64,000 nucleotides of DNA from Lingula anatina. Lineage: Eukaryota; Brachiopoda; Lingulata; Lingulida; Lingulidae. The DNA lies in contig NW_019775576.1 of the NCBI RefSeq assembly GCF_001039355.2, positions 146,534 to 210,533 on the forward strand, read 5' to 3'. The notes beneath the pieces are model-generated. The model ran no database searches and had not been told where the DNA came from. It saw only the letters and a list, made by a program, of their open reading frames with translations. Shown piece after piece: positions 1-13,402 of the stretch. The position numbers and the translations under genes were made by a program. Every line of letters begins with the position of its first letter. Position 1 is the stretch's first letter.

Positions 1-2278
1 AACGTTACAATCATCCGTAAAATGGCCATGACGGAGAGCGGGTTGCTGTGTCATATCTGATACGTTCCGCCCCTATGTGCGACATTTTATTTTCATTATA
101 TTAAGATTGACGTTGCTACGTCAGTTCTGTGCTATTTTAGTATTAAATGATCACGCAGACGAACGGAAATGTGGGTACGGGACAATAAATTGGGTGAGGT
201 GATTATAAGCCACTTGACAATTACAGACACCTGTATCCCTAAATGCATTAATTGACAAAGTGGATGGTACTGTTTATCCCACCTGTTAATTGATCATTTG
301 ATACTTTCATTTATAAGTGGAGTTTGCTGACGTGTAGCTCTGATGCCAGCTTGGACCACAACTTCAAATCTGCTGATCAGGCTAGTGAACTTGTGACCTT
401 GAAAGTGACCTTGAACTGGTCAGCGAAATGAATTTAAAGACACGCGACATTAGATGTAGAAAACTATGGGTGGGTGGGAGGGGGTGGGGGTGGGGGTCGA
501 CATCTCTGTTCCCTCGAATTTCAAGTAAAATATCTCCATCATCCCAATAACATCTCGTCTCTCCTTCATCCTCTCCACCTTGCGTCGATGGGTATTGTGA
601 GAGGAAGAGACCGAGTGGGTGTTGTTCGGTATCACGATCAGTTTCAACTATGTGAGACGGGTGTATTCATTTTGAAATGCATTCAGTTGAATGTACAGGC
701 TGACTTAGAGCCGGTTCTTTTAACCCATCTCGACCAGGCTTCGACGATGACGATGATGATGGTTGACCGATACCAGCATTTCCTCACTTTCCATTGGCAA
801 TCAGTTTCAAAGCGTAGCAAAATGAGTATTATCTGAGGTCGAGTTTAGACCCAGTATGCCGTTTAGAATATAAAGATTGTGGTTATATGTTTCCTTATAT
901 GTTTCCATGAAATTGGCTTTATGACCCTTAGGTCTGTGGTGGAGGGTAATGTAGTACAGCTAGTGAGTTTTTGAACAGTTTTACCTCAGTAGAAATATAT
1001 AGATGCAGAAAAATGGGAGAAAGGGAGGTCGAAGAGATTTATCAGCGCACCAAAGATGGAGAAGCTTCTATTTGACAAAAATGTAATCCATATGCTTAAA
1101 CTGAGAAGAAAAAAGCACAATGAATATTATTCCATATTTCCTAGTTGCGCTTTACCCATTAAGGAACTTACTATACAAACAGTGTTAGTGCGTTGGAGTG
1201 CAGCATGCATTAGGAGCATCGAATTCAATATGTTGCCAACCGCATTCTATTGGGTATTAGCAATAATCTATTGGGTATTTTAATCTATCATTAATTGCCC
1301 TTATTGTCCTTGCATTTTCATTCTGAAGCGTTTTTTTGCCTCCCACGCCCTCCTAGAAGACAAGCAGTTAAAGCGCTATACGGGTTTTAATCACATTTAT
1401 GTACCCTCGAGGGCATCTTCCGAGAAAGACGCGTAAGGTCAAATTACTTTGCCAGGGCCACTTGTCTCCGTGACCATGTTCTTTCTTTTCATAAATTCAA
1501 TTTTGAAATGATTTGGGAAATCAGTCCTATTGTTATAACTAATGACAGCAGATATGTGGACTGTAGTAAGAAGGTACGGTGGTTTTTGTCGATTTCAGAA
1601 AAATCGTTGATAAAGAATGTAGGGAATTGAAATAGTTTTTATTGAAACTGAATTTTTTTTTTGCCTGATTACCAAAGTAATTTGTTTTACTGTCATTTTG
1701 AAACCTGCTAGTTTCAATGTATATGTATATGTGACTACATGCATGTACGTATATATATGTAAATGCATGTCAATAAATGGTAAGTGATCGTTACAAGCAG
1801 GTTTCTAATAAATCAGCATGAAAATTAAGATATATTTGCATAAAGCCAGGTGTAAATAAGATAAAATGACCCAGTTGGGTTAAAAATTGTATAAGTATAA
1901 ATTTTATAAATGGCCTAGTTGGGTAAAAATTAGAGACCCTTTATTTAGTTATTTCATTTTATTATTAGTATTAGACTTATCTTTTTTATTTTGTTAAGGG
2001 TACTCTTCGGAAAGGTGCACAGGGGAAAGGGATCCACACCTTCCTATATCTCCCCCTCTCTCTCGATCTCTCTCTCTGATTGACAGCAAATCATTTCGCT
2101 GCATTGAATCCGTTCACAATCATTTTACACCCATTACTTCAGTTCAAGCGGATGGTGACTTTCGTCTGTAAATCACCGTGAAAATCACTTAAACTAATTC
2201 ACAGTCGCACAACCGGAAGCGTTTAGCTAGATAATTACGAGACCACCTGTGCGTACCTGCAATCTCTCTCTCCATTCA

Positions 2279-2318
2279 CCCCCCCCCCCCCCCACTCTCT
2301 CTCTCTCTCTCTCTCTTT
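2279..2318. repeat. poly-C run followed by (CT)n microsatellite
   Basis: A homopolymer of C is followed directly by a CT dinucleotide run. It is pure simple sequence without coding meaning, and its length is probably polymorphic. Confidence 0.9.
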
Positions 2319-3654
2319 ATTCCGTGGTGCTGCGATAACACTCCGCTCGCCAAGCTCACAATTTTTTTTCAGATGCGTGCCAATACTTGGGTCTGGGAAG
2401 GGCCTCCGTCTGACCACTCTTTGATGTTGTCTAGTACGTTCCTCTGTCTGCTTTTGAAATTTTTTAGTATGTGAGATGGATATGATGATCCTCTGAAGTT
2501 TAGTGGTTACCGATGCCACATTATTCAGTGATTAGTGTGAGGGTGCGCTCCTGCGTGAGCGTGCTATTGAGTGAGTCAAAACGTGTTGCATGCGCTTGCA
2601 TGTTTCTTATGCCATGCATTAACTCGTTTTGATAAACGTGTTCGTGTGCGTTTTTGGGTGCTGCACGGCTGAGAAATAGGCAAACGTGCACATTTTTACG
2701 CATGTGACAAAGTAGATGGTGACACATGCTTCCATCATCAATATATAATTATTTAGAACTTGTTTGAGGTTATTATTTAATTTTTTAACTCCACGCGTTT
2801 TCGTAATTTCCTTCTATACAACGAAAGTTACTGAACGCCAATTTCCATTAAATGCCATATCCTGCTCTTCCCGACTCCCTTTAACACATCTCTAGGAATT
2901 TACACCATCGCTTTTTTTTACATCTGCTAAGTGGGGAGCTCTTTGTATTGCCTTCATAGCAATTACATCAATAGACCTACTCTAACAAGCGTTAAATAGT
3001 GGAGGAAGTAAAAGACAGATTGTGTTTGAGGTAGATAAACACTCAGGGATCAATTAATACAGTATAGCAACGTACGGCAAAACCCTAGCTACCGGGCGAT
3101 AGGAAAAATGTCGGACTAATGAAAAGGAGGGGTTTGTCAATGAAACGGGTTACCGTGGAGTGAAACGTTAATTAAGGTTCGATCGTCACTTCTTGATTGT
3201 ATTGAAGTGTTGATTGTTATATTTCTGGTAAGCTCCATATCGATGTGTCTACAAGGAAGCGGGAATTATCCCCAGCTTCTGACTCGATGTCCTTGTTTCC
3301 GCAAAGATAGTATTATTGGAGCGTGTTATTAGTGGTGGCTGTATTTAAGTAAATGAAAAGGCGGAGAAACAGGTGTTTTACGCACGGGAATGCATCGAGC
3401 ATGTGTTGCTTATTCAAATCAGTGGAAATAAAACAGAAGCAAGCTTGGTATGAGTGGCATGAGTTTTTTTGTTCATTTCCTTATAAACATTTGCGCATTT
3501 TTTTGCCATATGTGAAATATTATCTAAGGTATATTTATCTTAGTAAGGTATATTTAAATTCTGTTGATGTTTTATGTTTATTGCGGACAGGATGCATGAG
3601 AGAGATAACTTTTCCTGTATGCAATTCGTTACTTTATATCATTTTTCAACTTCT

Positions 3655-3732
3655 CTCTACCCCCCTCTCTCTATCTGTCTTGTTTTCCATCCCTCTTTCT
3701 CAGCGTTTTCAGTCATATTCACGCACACACCT

Positions 3733-3767
<35 letters not shown>

Positions 3768-3895
3768 TTTCCCTCCATATTCACAACATTACAAATACAC
3801 TCTTTCTCATACCCTCTCTCCCTCTCTCTTTTCTCTCTATTTCTCTCACTCTCTCTCTCTGTCTCTCCTTCTCTCTCTCTACACACACACACACT
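3655..3895. repeat. CT-rich low-complexity tract with (CT)n and (CA)n
   Basis: Long pyrimidine-rich sequence contains a pure CT run near 3735-3764, interrupted CT repeats up to about 3880 and a short ACACAC run. The Ser/Leu-rich open frames across it are by-products of the repeat. Confidence 0.9.
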
Positions 3896-4272
3896 TACAC
3901 ACTTTGCCTCTAAATGCGCCAGCACGAAAAAAAGAGCATGTTCTTACAACCAGGGACTGCGTTCACTAATGAAATCAGAGTGCCCACTTGTAAACCGTAG
4001 ACGAGTGACTAAACCGTCTTACTCTGTTACTCTGCAAACTCAGAGTTCTCCTGGTGGAACTCAGCCGTTAGGTCAGTCACCGTTCTCGACCAACCAGATG
4101 ACGACGTCGACACCGCCACTGTCGATCCGACCCGTATCTAGTATGACGTCAACGTGTTAGCTTTCAAGTACTTCCGCTGAGCCTCAAGGAAACATTAGAA
4201 GCGAGTGTATAACAAGTGTCAATCAATAGTATGTGGGTGGGGCTTTATAGCTTTGAGTCTCAGCCGCTTGTC

Positions 4273-4280
4273 TATAAATA
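4273..4280 (+). promoter_or_regulatory. TATA box of the P450 gene
   Basis: TATAAATA lies about 490 bp upstream of the P450 start codon. Transcription would start near 4303. A consensus donor (GTAAGT at 4455) and the acceptor at 4750 would then give a noncoding first exon of roughly 4303-4454 and a 5'UTR intron of 4455-4750. The donor and acceptor are clear; the transcription start is inferred. Confidence 0.6.
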
Positions 4281-4762
4281 TATGGGCTCGTGGCTGGAAG
4301 CAGTCAGTAATACTCTGAGAGGAGCAAGAGGGAACACAGAGAGGAACTTATACAGGGCTAAACAGTAGCTCGATACTTTGACGACTTGATTCATCTTTCA
4401 TTAAGACATTCCGGCTGAAGATTTTTAAAAAAAGTTAGTATCAATTCACGGCTCGTAAGTCTCTAATTCAGTTTACCTTTCAATACCTGCAGTGATTTCA
4501 CGCAGTGACTTCACAGCGAAATTATAATTTTTTTTCGTCCGTTAGCGAAGAGACGCAATATTGAAATAATGGGAACTCAGCATACCTGTGGTTGTCCAAA
4601 GCTCGACCTACCTTTCAAATGAGGCAGCGTCCATGAGGGTTTAATGCTACTCGAACGCTGTGGGATCGCACTATAACAAACCGTTTCAGCTGTCACAACT
4701 AGTTATTACATTCTCGTGTCTATTTCATATGTCTTTTTTTTTCATTGCAGAACCAGCACATA

Positions 4763-7700
4763 ATGGCAGTAATATTTCATCTACTCAACAGCGTTGATCA
4801 CAGCAGTGTACTGCTCCTTGTGTCCTGCCTATTACTGGCGGGTATACAACTTTTGCAGCGTTACAGTTTTTCAAGCTGGAAACAGTTTTTCTTTACTAGA
4901 CGGGTAAGTGTAACTACTGCTACTTTTTTTCATTTTTAACGTTTTTGTGAAGATGTTTTTTCTTGTAATTTTGAAATATATTAGGATGGGGATAACAACT
5001 GTAAAGCGCGTTAATACCTGATTATCTAAGAATTGAAATGTTTGTAACATTGATCTCAGATATTGAAATTACCAACCGACGTATTTTTAATGGGGAAAAA
5101 GTATACGTGTGTGTTTGATTTTGTAAGTACCAAGGACATAAGATAGGACCAATAAGTTATGATTAAATCTAGCGATTTAACCTTGGCGTTTAATTCTACT
5201 GTAATTGGTAGCGATTCGTGTAATACGAAGGACAGTGGAATGCAACCTTGTTTATTTGACACGAATGTCTTATTAATCCGTTTTCCTTTGGTCTTCCTCA
5301 GACCGAAACCGAATATGACACAGAATGTATTATTATTATTATTATTGTGTAATCTTTGGTTTTGGTTTTATGTTAGATGACAAATGACTCTGTTTTTCAC
5401 TTACAGAAAAACCAACTTCCACCGTTCATCTCGGCATCACTTCCATTCTTTGGCCACGCATTCGCGTATGGTAAAAATCCTAAAGAATTCCTGCTCAACG
5501 CATACAGAAAGGTGAGCTTTTTTTCTTGACTTTTTACCTACTGTTGTACAGTCTGATATCAGTTTGGAACATGATATTCTGGGACTGTAGTTAGTTAGTT
5601 AGGTAGGTAGACGGTAAGCATTGAAGTAAGCAGGAGTAAAGTGTTGGTCAATTCTGATAGTTATAAATATTATATAGCATTTTTTTGTTATATTCATATT
5701 GAGATAGTGACTTGACATTGACTTGGCACATTCACTCATGACCTCACCGTCAATCGTTTCATTTTTTCAATGCAACGTGATTTAGTATTTTACGCGTATT
5801 AAAAAAAGAAGGAACAAGGCAGTTTCCGATATGACAAAATGGCTCAAATCATCATAAGCAACACCGTTTAGCTTTTGAAAGTATTGAATGCGTATGACGC
5901 ACAGCTTAAAACATATGAGAAGAAAGAGAAATAAGTTTGTATATGTAAGCATGCCTACATCCGATACCACCATACGAGCGGTAAAATAAAACCATACAAA
6001 GCTATAATTGTAGAGAATAAAGCTCAACGTGGGTGGAACGAGACAAATTACACATATCATATACAGATATTGTGATCTATGTATTGATGCCATTCATGAG
6101 GGCGGTATATTGCATGGATTCTGGTAATCTGCATCTACGATAAAGCCGCTTATCAAGGAAAATTGAAATGGAGGGATTAACTATTAACATAAAAATAGCG
6201 CATTCTGTGAAGAAGTATGTTGTGTTAGGAAAACAACGTTTACATGACCAATAAACGTAATGGTAACGTTACAAAACGTACTGTGTTTGGTGAGTTACTC
6301 CTTCACAGTGCTTGAAATTAAGTTAATGCCTTGCCCTTCTTTTCAGTATGGCCCAGCGTTTAGGTTCACGATGATGGGCAAAACATTCACGTTTTTGGTT
6401 GGTCCAGAAGCGTCAAGGGAATTTTATTACAGCCCGAACGACCAGCTAAACGGAGAAGAAATGAACTCGAAAATTACGACTCCCATTCTCGGCAAAGACA
6501 CAGCATATGATGTTCCTCATTCGGTAAGACGCATTTTATTGACATTTCATTTTTCTGCTGTAACACCAAATCATCTTGATGTCGTATTTTAACTGCTGAT
6601 TGGTAAAACAAATTGAACGATCCAGTTCACTGATTAAAACCAGGTTTTAAATTTCTTTCTTGCTTGTATGTGTGAAATTCGTTTCACGTGTTGACCCCGA
6701 TTCTCCCGGCTAACGTTAGATTGTACTTATCATGTTGGACTCAGTTTTTTCATTTCTTGTACTACCTATCCTGTCACACCGGTACCCAAACCAAAATTAA
6801 AAATGTTTAATTTTTTTTTTCTTTAAAGGTAATGTTGGAACAGTTTCGTCTAATTAGAAAGTCAGGCCTCACCCGGAACAGAATGGAAGAGTATGCCTCT
6901 GTCATTGAGGACGAAGTTACCCAATATCTGGAGGAGAAGTGGGGAGAGACAGGAAGTATTGGTAAGTGTTTACTGTTTGAAAACAGATAATTTTGGTTGG
7001 CTTTATGGTGGCATGTACAACGCTTGCTTTCAATGTTTTGGATGAAGGGGGATGCTAATTCTGCAAGATATATCTGTTTATATCCCCAACATTTGAAGGG
7101 AATCTTATCAAACAGAATATACTGACTCCAGATATATTTAAGTTTCCACAAAGCAAATTTTTACTTTCAATCATTAAAAATGTTAAAAGAATGCAGATCT
7201 CTAGAAAAACCTATGAACTCTTTCTATTTTTTTGGCTTAGCGTGTTAAGCCACGCCCACTTGTTGTGTGACTGACATTACCCATCAACGTCTAACAAACC
7301 AATAATGGGTTTTCTTCCACAATTATCTTGGCAGTGGCAAAGGGAGTCGATATTTATAGTGGCCCTTGTAGATCTAAACAGTTCAGAATTCGGATATGAT
7401 GACAAAGATTTGGCCTTACAATGTCGAGGTTGTGTCAATTAAGACAACAGGTTATATAAATGTATGCTCAAAGCACGTGGAACACGCGTTTCAATACGTA
7501 AGCCCAGGGGGCGTTCTGGCATCATGTTCCGACCTCCGTAGTTAATGATCAATAGATAACGAGGTGATAAGGTCTGTGGTGATTATAATTCGCTCACTGT
7601 CCAACACTTCTTATTGATTTTGCATCTTTTAGTTAAAAAAAATGCCGTTGGTTAACTGATGTATTTGTTTTTCTTGTTGACATCGTTGGTTTTTTGCACT

Positions 7701-8310
7701 TTTTTGTGTCCTTGTATTTTTTTTTTTTATTCTTGTCTATTCGATGTTCTTTTAGGTATTTGCATTTGCTTATTAGTCCAATTTCTTTTGGTGTTTTTCA
7801 AGCTTGATTTTGAATAGTTTTCAACTTTTATAGAAAGGAATTATTGCCTTATGTTTCTTTACCATATTTTGCATTGCTGTTATTTGACATTTATAATTTT
7901 GACTTGTAAGTGCATTGTTGAAACCATTTTTGTATTCTAAATGATTTTCGTGATTTATTCTTGCTCCTTATGTTGATTTTTGTTAAATTTAACGTTGTTT
8001 CTTTAATGAGTCCTTCTTTTCCTTTTTTTGTTGACTCGAATAATTCATATCAAATTTGATCGACATTCCCTTTTTTTCCAGACATTCTTCACACATTCCG
8101 TGAACTGTGCGTTCGTTGCGGGCCGAAATGCCTCCTGGGAACGGATGTGACGAAAGCGGTTAACCTCGACCTCTATCATGACCTCATCTCAGGGTTTCAT
8201 CCCCTTGTTATGACCATTCCCAGTTTTATGCAATCAGCTGTCTTTTAGTAAGTTATATGACCTTTTACCTCATATCACAACTAACGGTGATTGCCTCGGA
8301 CATGAGTCTG

Positions 8311-8353
<43 letters not shown>

Positions 8354-9220
8354 TTGATCGTTTGCATTTTTTTGTTTGTTGGCCATAACTTCCTATTTTC
8401 CCTTTCCCTCCATACCGTCTCTTAGTTACTGGTCCATATTTCCAAGAATAAAAAACTTTAGCCCCTCCTGCCGATTAAAAAGCAACTCTACTGCATGTCT
8501 TAGTTACCTCTGTTAGCATGCCATTATTCCCTTGTTTTCGTATAGTATTTGCTTAATCGCATCAATTCAAGTAATTACGTTAAAGCGTCAATACTATTGA
8601 AGGTCAAGGGAATAATTGTAATGTTTTTTTTTCGTGCCATACAAGTAATTGTGTGAAACCATTAATCTGTTGAGCTGACCGACATATGTTTCCTCCACGT
8701 GCTTGTACAAAGTTATATATGCAACGGATAGCATGATAATGACAAATGCTTGATAATGAGAATAATTTACTTAAGGTTGGAACATGTTTGAGTCAATTAC
8801 CTTCCTCAGTTGGCCAGTTTTAGCCTAAGAGATCTGGCGAAATGGCGGTGAAGTTAAGCAAAGTGAAGACTTTTTTGTTGTATTATTTCTGAGAAAATTT
8901 TGAAGTTATTTTTGGTGCCAGGAAAGAAAATATTATTATGAAACAGGTTTATGAAAATAAAGAAGGCTTATTTGTCCCATTTTGCTTTACAGTAAACGCG
9001 ACAGGGCCAACGCTAAGATTCGAAAGATATTCCAAGAAATCATCAACAAAAGACGCGAAGAACCGACAAGAGAAGATGACACCTTACAGCGTCTAATGGA
9101 ATCTAAGAACAAGTAAGTTCAGTCGCATTAAGAAAATTAAGGCAAATTTTTATATTAGTATCATTTGAATCACATTTCAAGAAGGATCAATTGAAAAATG
9201 TTTTCTGAAATAAATATACC

Positions 9221-9269
<49 letters not shown>

Positions 9270-11218
9270 GTTCATTCTGGGTCTGTGGAATAAGTTCTGG
9301 GTATTTTTCCTGGCTCAGGTTTGAATTTGAAATGTAAAACAAGAATAAAATCAGTGAATCCTTATGTTTCTTTTTATTTCCAGACACGGGCAGCCACTAA
9401 CTGACACAGAATTAATCGGAATAATGACTGCATTGATGACACTGGGAACAGAAGAACCTTCAATTACAAGCACATGGTTTGGGCTTTTTTTGGCTAAACA
9501 CCAGGATGTACAGGTAAGGAATGATCAGAGGACTGCTTTTTTAATGGAATTTCGTCATGTTTTACTGATGAAAAACGTTTTGATAAAAGTGTTTTTATTA
9601 CTTCTCTTGCCTTGTATGTCAAATACAGGATCCCCGCAGAAAATGTATCTAAAGCACATGTGGCATTTTATTTAGTGCTATATAGTATAAATAAATAAAT
9701 GTATTTTCATAAACACATAACAATAAACGAATGGTAGAGTTATTTCAGAAGTTTTTAGTAATATGTACACGTTGAGTCGTTTCCATTTCGTTTGTTATAT
9801 TCACATAATAAATACGAGAACATCCTTTTCTCTATCAGGAACAAATATACCAAGAGCAGATGGAAGATGCTAGTGGATTAGATTATAAAGTCCTAGAAAA
9901 ATACCCCGCCTTGGAGAGGGGCCTGAAAGAGACTTTAAGGTTGCGACCACCGGCATTCACCTTCATCCGGAAATGCCGTAAAGATAAGGTAAGAAACAGT
10001 CTCTTACATAAGAAACATTTTCACCTGCGATGCAGCCTAGCAAGTCTATAGGTCCTAGGACACAATATATGTACATTGCGTCCTAGGTAGGTCAGAGGTC
10101 AGGTAGATTTCATCATCAACATAATAGCCTAATCTTCTTTTTCTTCTGTTTTTCTTCTTTTCAAAATTTTGCAAACTAAGTCCGTGACAGGTTCTGTTCC
10201 GTTCAGACCTTGACGTGTTTCAAACAGGCGAACACTTATGCTAACAACTTTTTTCGTAGCCTGACATAACTCTTAATGGTTAAGGTGACTCTCCAGTTCA
10301 GTGTGAACTTCCTCATTGCGAAAATTTATCAAAGTTGAGACATCGATTTTGATCGGGGACACGTCCTTAATCTCTTTCAAAATGCTATTACAGCTTGCTA
10401 TTACATGTCTTACGTTTATTATTATTCTTAACATTATGCTTATACTATTCTTCTTCTCCAGGACGTTTTAGATTACACTTTGACTCCCGGCACCATGACG
10501 TGCATTTCCATCATCGTCAACCAGACTTTGCCTGAAATTTGGGGAGAGGATGCGGAGGACTTTAAGCCTGACAGGTACAGACATGTCTTTGTCTCCTTGC
10601 CCTATGTGCACTCTGAAATGTAGTCCTATTCATATCAGTTTAAGAGAAAAGGGTCTCAATTGTAATAACAGGAATAACACATTTTGAATGACCTCTCTTT
10701 CATGTTTTCCCTGTTTATTTTAATAATTAAGGAAACAGTGGACGGGTGTTGTGGGGGTGGGGGGTGGGGTGGGGGTGGGGGGGGGCTACCAAGCATGTAT
10801 TTACTGAAGTTCAGGTTTCAAGCTGTATCTGTTTTGTTAAACTTTTACTTTAGAAACTCCTAACAGCTTTTTAATACAAAGTTTATGTCGTTAGAAGATG
10901 AAACAAAAAAACTTATATTGTATATGTGCAATGTATCACTCATCAAATATTAGGATACTAAATTGTCCACATTTGCCTATTTTCAGATTCATTGACTTTG
11001 GAAACAACCCCAGACAACAAGCCTCATACACACCATTCGGCGCAGGGACACACAAATGCCTTGGTCCTAACTTCGCCATGTTGGAAATGAAGACAATCTG
11101 GGCGACCATCTTAAGAAAATACAAACTTGAACTTCCTTCTGAGCGTTTTCCAGTGGAGGATCGTACGACGCTATTTCTCATCCCAGACGATAAGAAAGTC
11201 ATATATAAGAAGAGATGA
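4763..11218 (+). CDS. CYP51: Cytochrome P450, CYP51 (sterol 14-alpha-demethylase) family, divergent
   Basis: Ten coding exons: 4763-4903, 5407-5511, 6347-6523, 6829-6961, 8082-8247, 8993-9112, 9384-9513, 9839-9988, 10462-10574, 10987-11218. All have GT-AG borders and compatible phases and give 488 residues, close to the roughly 500 usual for animal CYP51. Residues 1-40 are a hydrophobic ER anchor. The K-helix ExxR is E355-R358. The heme loop is [10 protein letters not shown] with C436 as thiolate ligand. Exon 4 ([16 protein letters not shown] and, later, AYDVP) is strongly CYP51-like. Canonical members remove the 14-alpha methyl of lanosterol-type sterols. This copy is odd: helix I reads LGTEEPS (301-307) where CYP51 has AGQHTSS, so the His-Thr proton-relay pair is Glu-Glu followed by Pro. 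The first substrate-recognition segment has N122 at a normally conserved Tyr and D133 after GK. The family is certain at the P450 level and likely as CYP51; sterol demethylase activity is doubtful. Confidence 0.9.
8311..8356. repeat. (ATTT)n microsatellite in a P450 intron
   Basis: About eleven uninterrupted TTTA/ATTT units lie in the intron after exon 6. Confidence 0.9.
9221..9270. repeat. (ATT)n microsatellite in a P450 intron
   Basis: About sixteen ATT units lie in the intron between P450 exons 7 and 8. Similar ATT/AAT runs occur at 27601-27650 and 28274-28322. Confidence 0.9.
10738..10787 (+). repeat. G-rich tract in the last P450 intron
   Basis: Successive runs of four or more G separated by single T bases could form a G-quadruplex in the nontemplate DNA strand or the pre-mRNA. 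It lies about 200 bp upstream of the heme-binding exon. Other pure G runs in the window (16609-16626, 33317-33331, 63990-64000) are simple homopolymers. Confidence 0.6.
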
Positions 11219-13402
11219 TTGGTTGAGGCTTCCGCTTGCCAGAGAAATGTACCAATCATAGCAACTTTTACATCTGCTCTGCGGGGTCCGAACTTTCACA
11301 TTGCGTGATATGGTTTCGTTGATCAGTTGATCGAACAAGTGGAACCACTTGAAGCCCCACACAAGGAAGTTATGAGAAAGATTTAAATTATTTTTGTATG
11401 TCTCTTTTTTGTATACACATATTTATTAAGTTATTTATTTTAGATTGGCGTAACGTGACCGTCCAGATATTAATTTAGCTAGATCACTTAGATTAGTAAG
11501 TCTTAGACGATGGTTATTTTAAATCTCTTCCCAGGGACCCTCATCAATCTTTTTCACTTATCTTCTCTCCCTTCTTTATTTTCCTTGCTTGAGCAAATTT
11601 TATCTCACGCCTATCATTGAATTTATGAGATCTTTTTTTATATCTTTACTGTCGGTTTCTCCAATGTGGATTATAAAGGTCTCGATGGCTGTAGGATTAG
11701 ACATTGAAACTGTCGTAGAGACTTGATAGCCAGAGTGATACAGTACATTTCATAGATTAGACATTAGTCACACTTTTGACGGGATCGAGAGGATGTTTTG
11801 GTATCAGATTCCCAAAATGAGTTAAAGACGTAGTAAATGCGTCACTCCCTCAATGAAGCGCGTTTTCGCGGCAAGATGTCTTTCCTGTATAGTTGTACTA
11901 GCTTGCCATGTGGAGATAATCATGTCGTATTCACCTGCACCCAGCTCTTACTGCACGGGAATAAAACAGGTGGTGGGGTTTAAGCACTGAGTCAGCTAAG
12001 CCTTGTCATTGTTTACACACGTTGTAGACCACTGATTACCCTGAATTTGATGGTATCGAAATGTTGGAAGTGTTGGTTCTTATTTCATGCACGCTGAAGC
12101 ATGTTACATTCAGATTTTAAGGGTGTTTGTAGGTTAGGGGATAACAGATCAGAAGGCTGTGGATATGGGGGTTGGGTTACTAGTTTGAACTTTACATATT
12201 AATCTGTGTTCTTTCAAACGATTCGGTGCCTGATTAGACTGATTAATTTTACTACAACAGAAATATTACTGTGTGTGGTAATTTTGTGGCACCGTCACAT
12301 TTGTGATAGTATTTTAATTTGAAGTCGTAGTACTGCATATTGTGTTTATGGTAATATGGGCATTAAGCACTATTTGTCTAGCCGAGGTTCAAGACTTAGT
12401 TAAAGTGTTATTAGAGTAATAATCCCCAACCTCCCGCCCTCTTTCAGTGGGATGACGTAATCATGTACGTCATGACGAATTGCTCATAGTCAGGCGGAAA
12501 ATGCATTTAATCGTTGGCTCTCCAATATTTATTTTCCCGTTTTATCATTAAGCGATAATTGATCGCAGGAAGGGCATAGTAGGAGTATTGTTTATCCACC
12601 TGGTTCTCATTCTGAGTCAGATTTTTACGCGCGTTACTCCTTGCCCGGCCCTGGAGTAAGATTGTGTCCCGTCTCATCCCGTGTCTCTGCTACCGCATTT
12701 GGCGAGATTTATCTCGCTTTTTCTATATGTACTGGCCCCAGTTGCATAATAATGAAACCTATGTAATATGAAGTCGTTGTGGGTATTCAACGGAATCTTA
12801 TTACATGTGAGATTATATTTTCAATGTTTATGAATGGTAAATATCCTTATCACAGAGGAGTTGTTTGTAAAGATGGTGTAATGACCAGAGACAGTTCATC
12901 AGAGTAATTGTTATTGTATATATAACGTTATCACGTTGGTGTATTTATTGAAGCACCATGTAGAATCTCAAAGCATACGTCTAAATATTTATTATATGTA
13001 AAACTACTAATGTAATGTTTATTTATTATTATTACTATTTATTGATGACAGATGCTTGGCAAAAGAATAAATGAAATGTTAAATTAAACCCTTTTTATTT
13101 GTATATTCCTCTGTTTTTAATCGGGCATCTGATTAAGCAATAAAAATATTGTGACATTCGCTACATTAGTACTTACCGACATGCGAATGTAAGATTTTGA
13201 TTTTTTTTTTTTTTTGAAAGGGGGGGAGGAGGAATGAGGCAAAACTTTAAATATAAATAGTAGACGAAAACACATTTCTTTAGGACGAAGGTCAGAAAGA
13301 CTTGCTTGGTGTTGTTGTTTCGCTTGTTAAATGGTGTATTGCAAAGGAGAATACGGCGGGGGAAGGGGGGGCACCATAAAGATATAACGCGCTAAATATA
13401 TA
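11219..13402. other. P450 3' flank, probable 3'UTR then intergenic
   Basis: No coding exon is seen. Poly(A)-signal hexamers AATAAA occur at 11960-11965 and 13066-13071, and either could end the P450 transcript. The sequence is AT-rich with scattered short repeats. Confidence 0.5.

Larger units (their letters stand above)
1..4260. other. 5' flank with no recognised gene
   Basis: I find no coding exon here that can be supported. The open frames are short, lack recognisable motifs and are partly simple sequence (G-rich around 470-500, CT/CA-rich around 3650-3895). CRE-like TGACGTCA-type words occur near 4104 and 4143, close upstream of the P450 promoter, and could be regulatory, but this is only a string match. 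Confidence 0.5.

Noticed and set aside
474-836. 120-codon open frame beginning with poly-Gly
   Set aside because: It starts in a G-rich simple repeat, has no homology or motif I recognise, and there is no clear splice or promoter context.
3353-3969. Two overlapping open frames rich in Leu, Ser and Thr
   Set aside because: They are translations of the CT/CA low-complexity tract.
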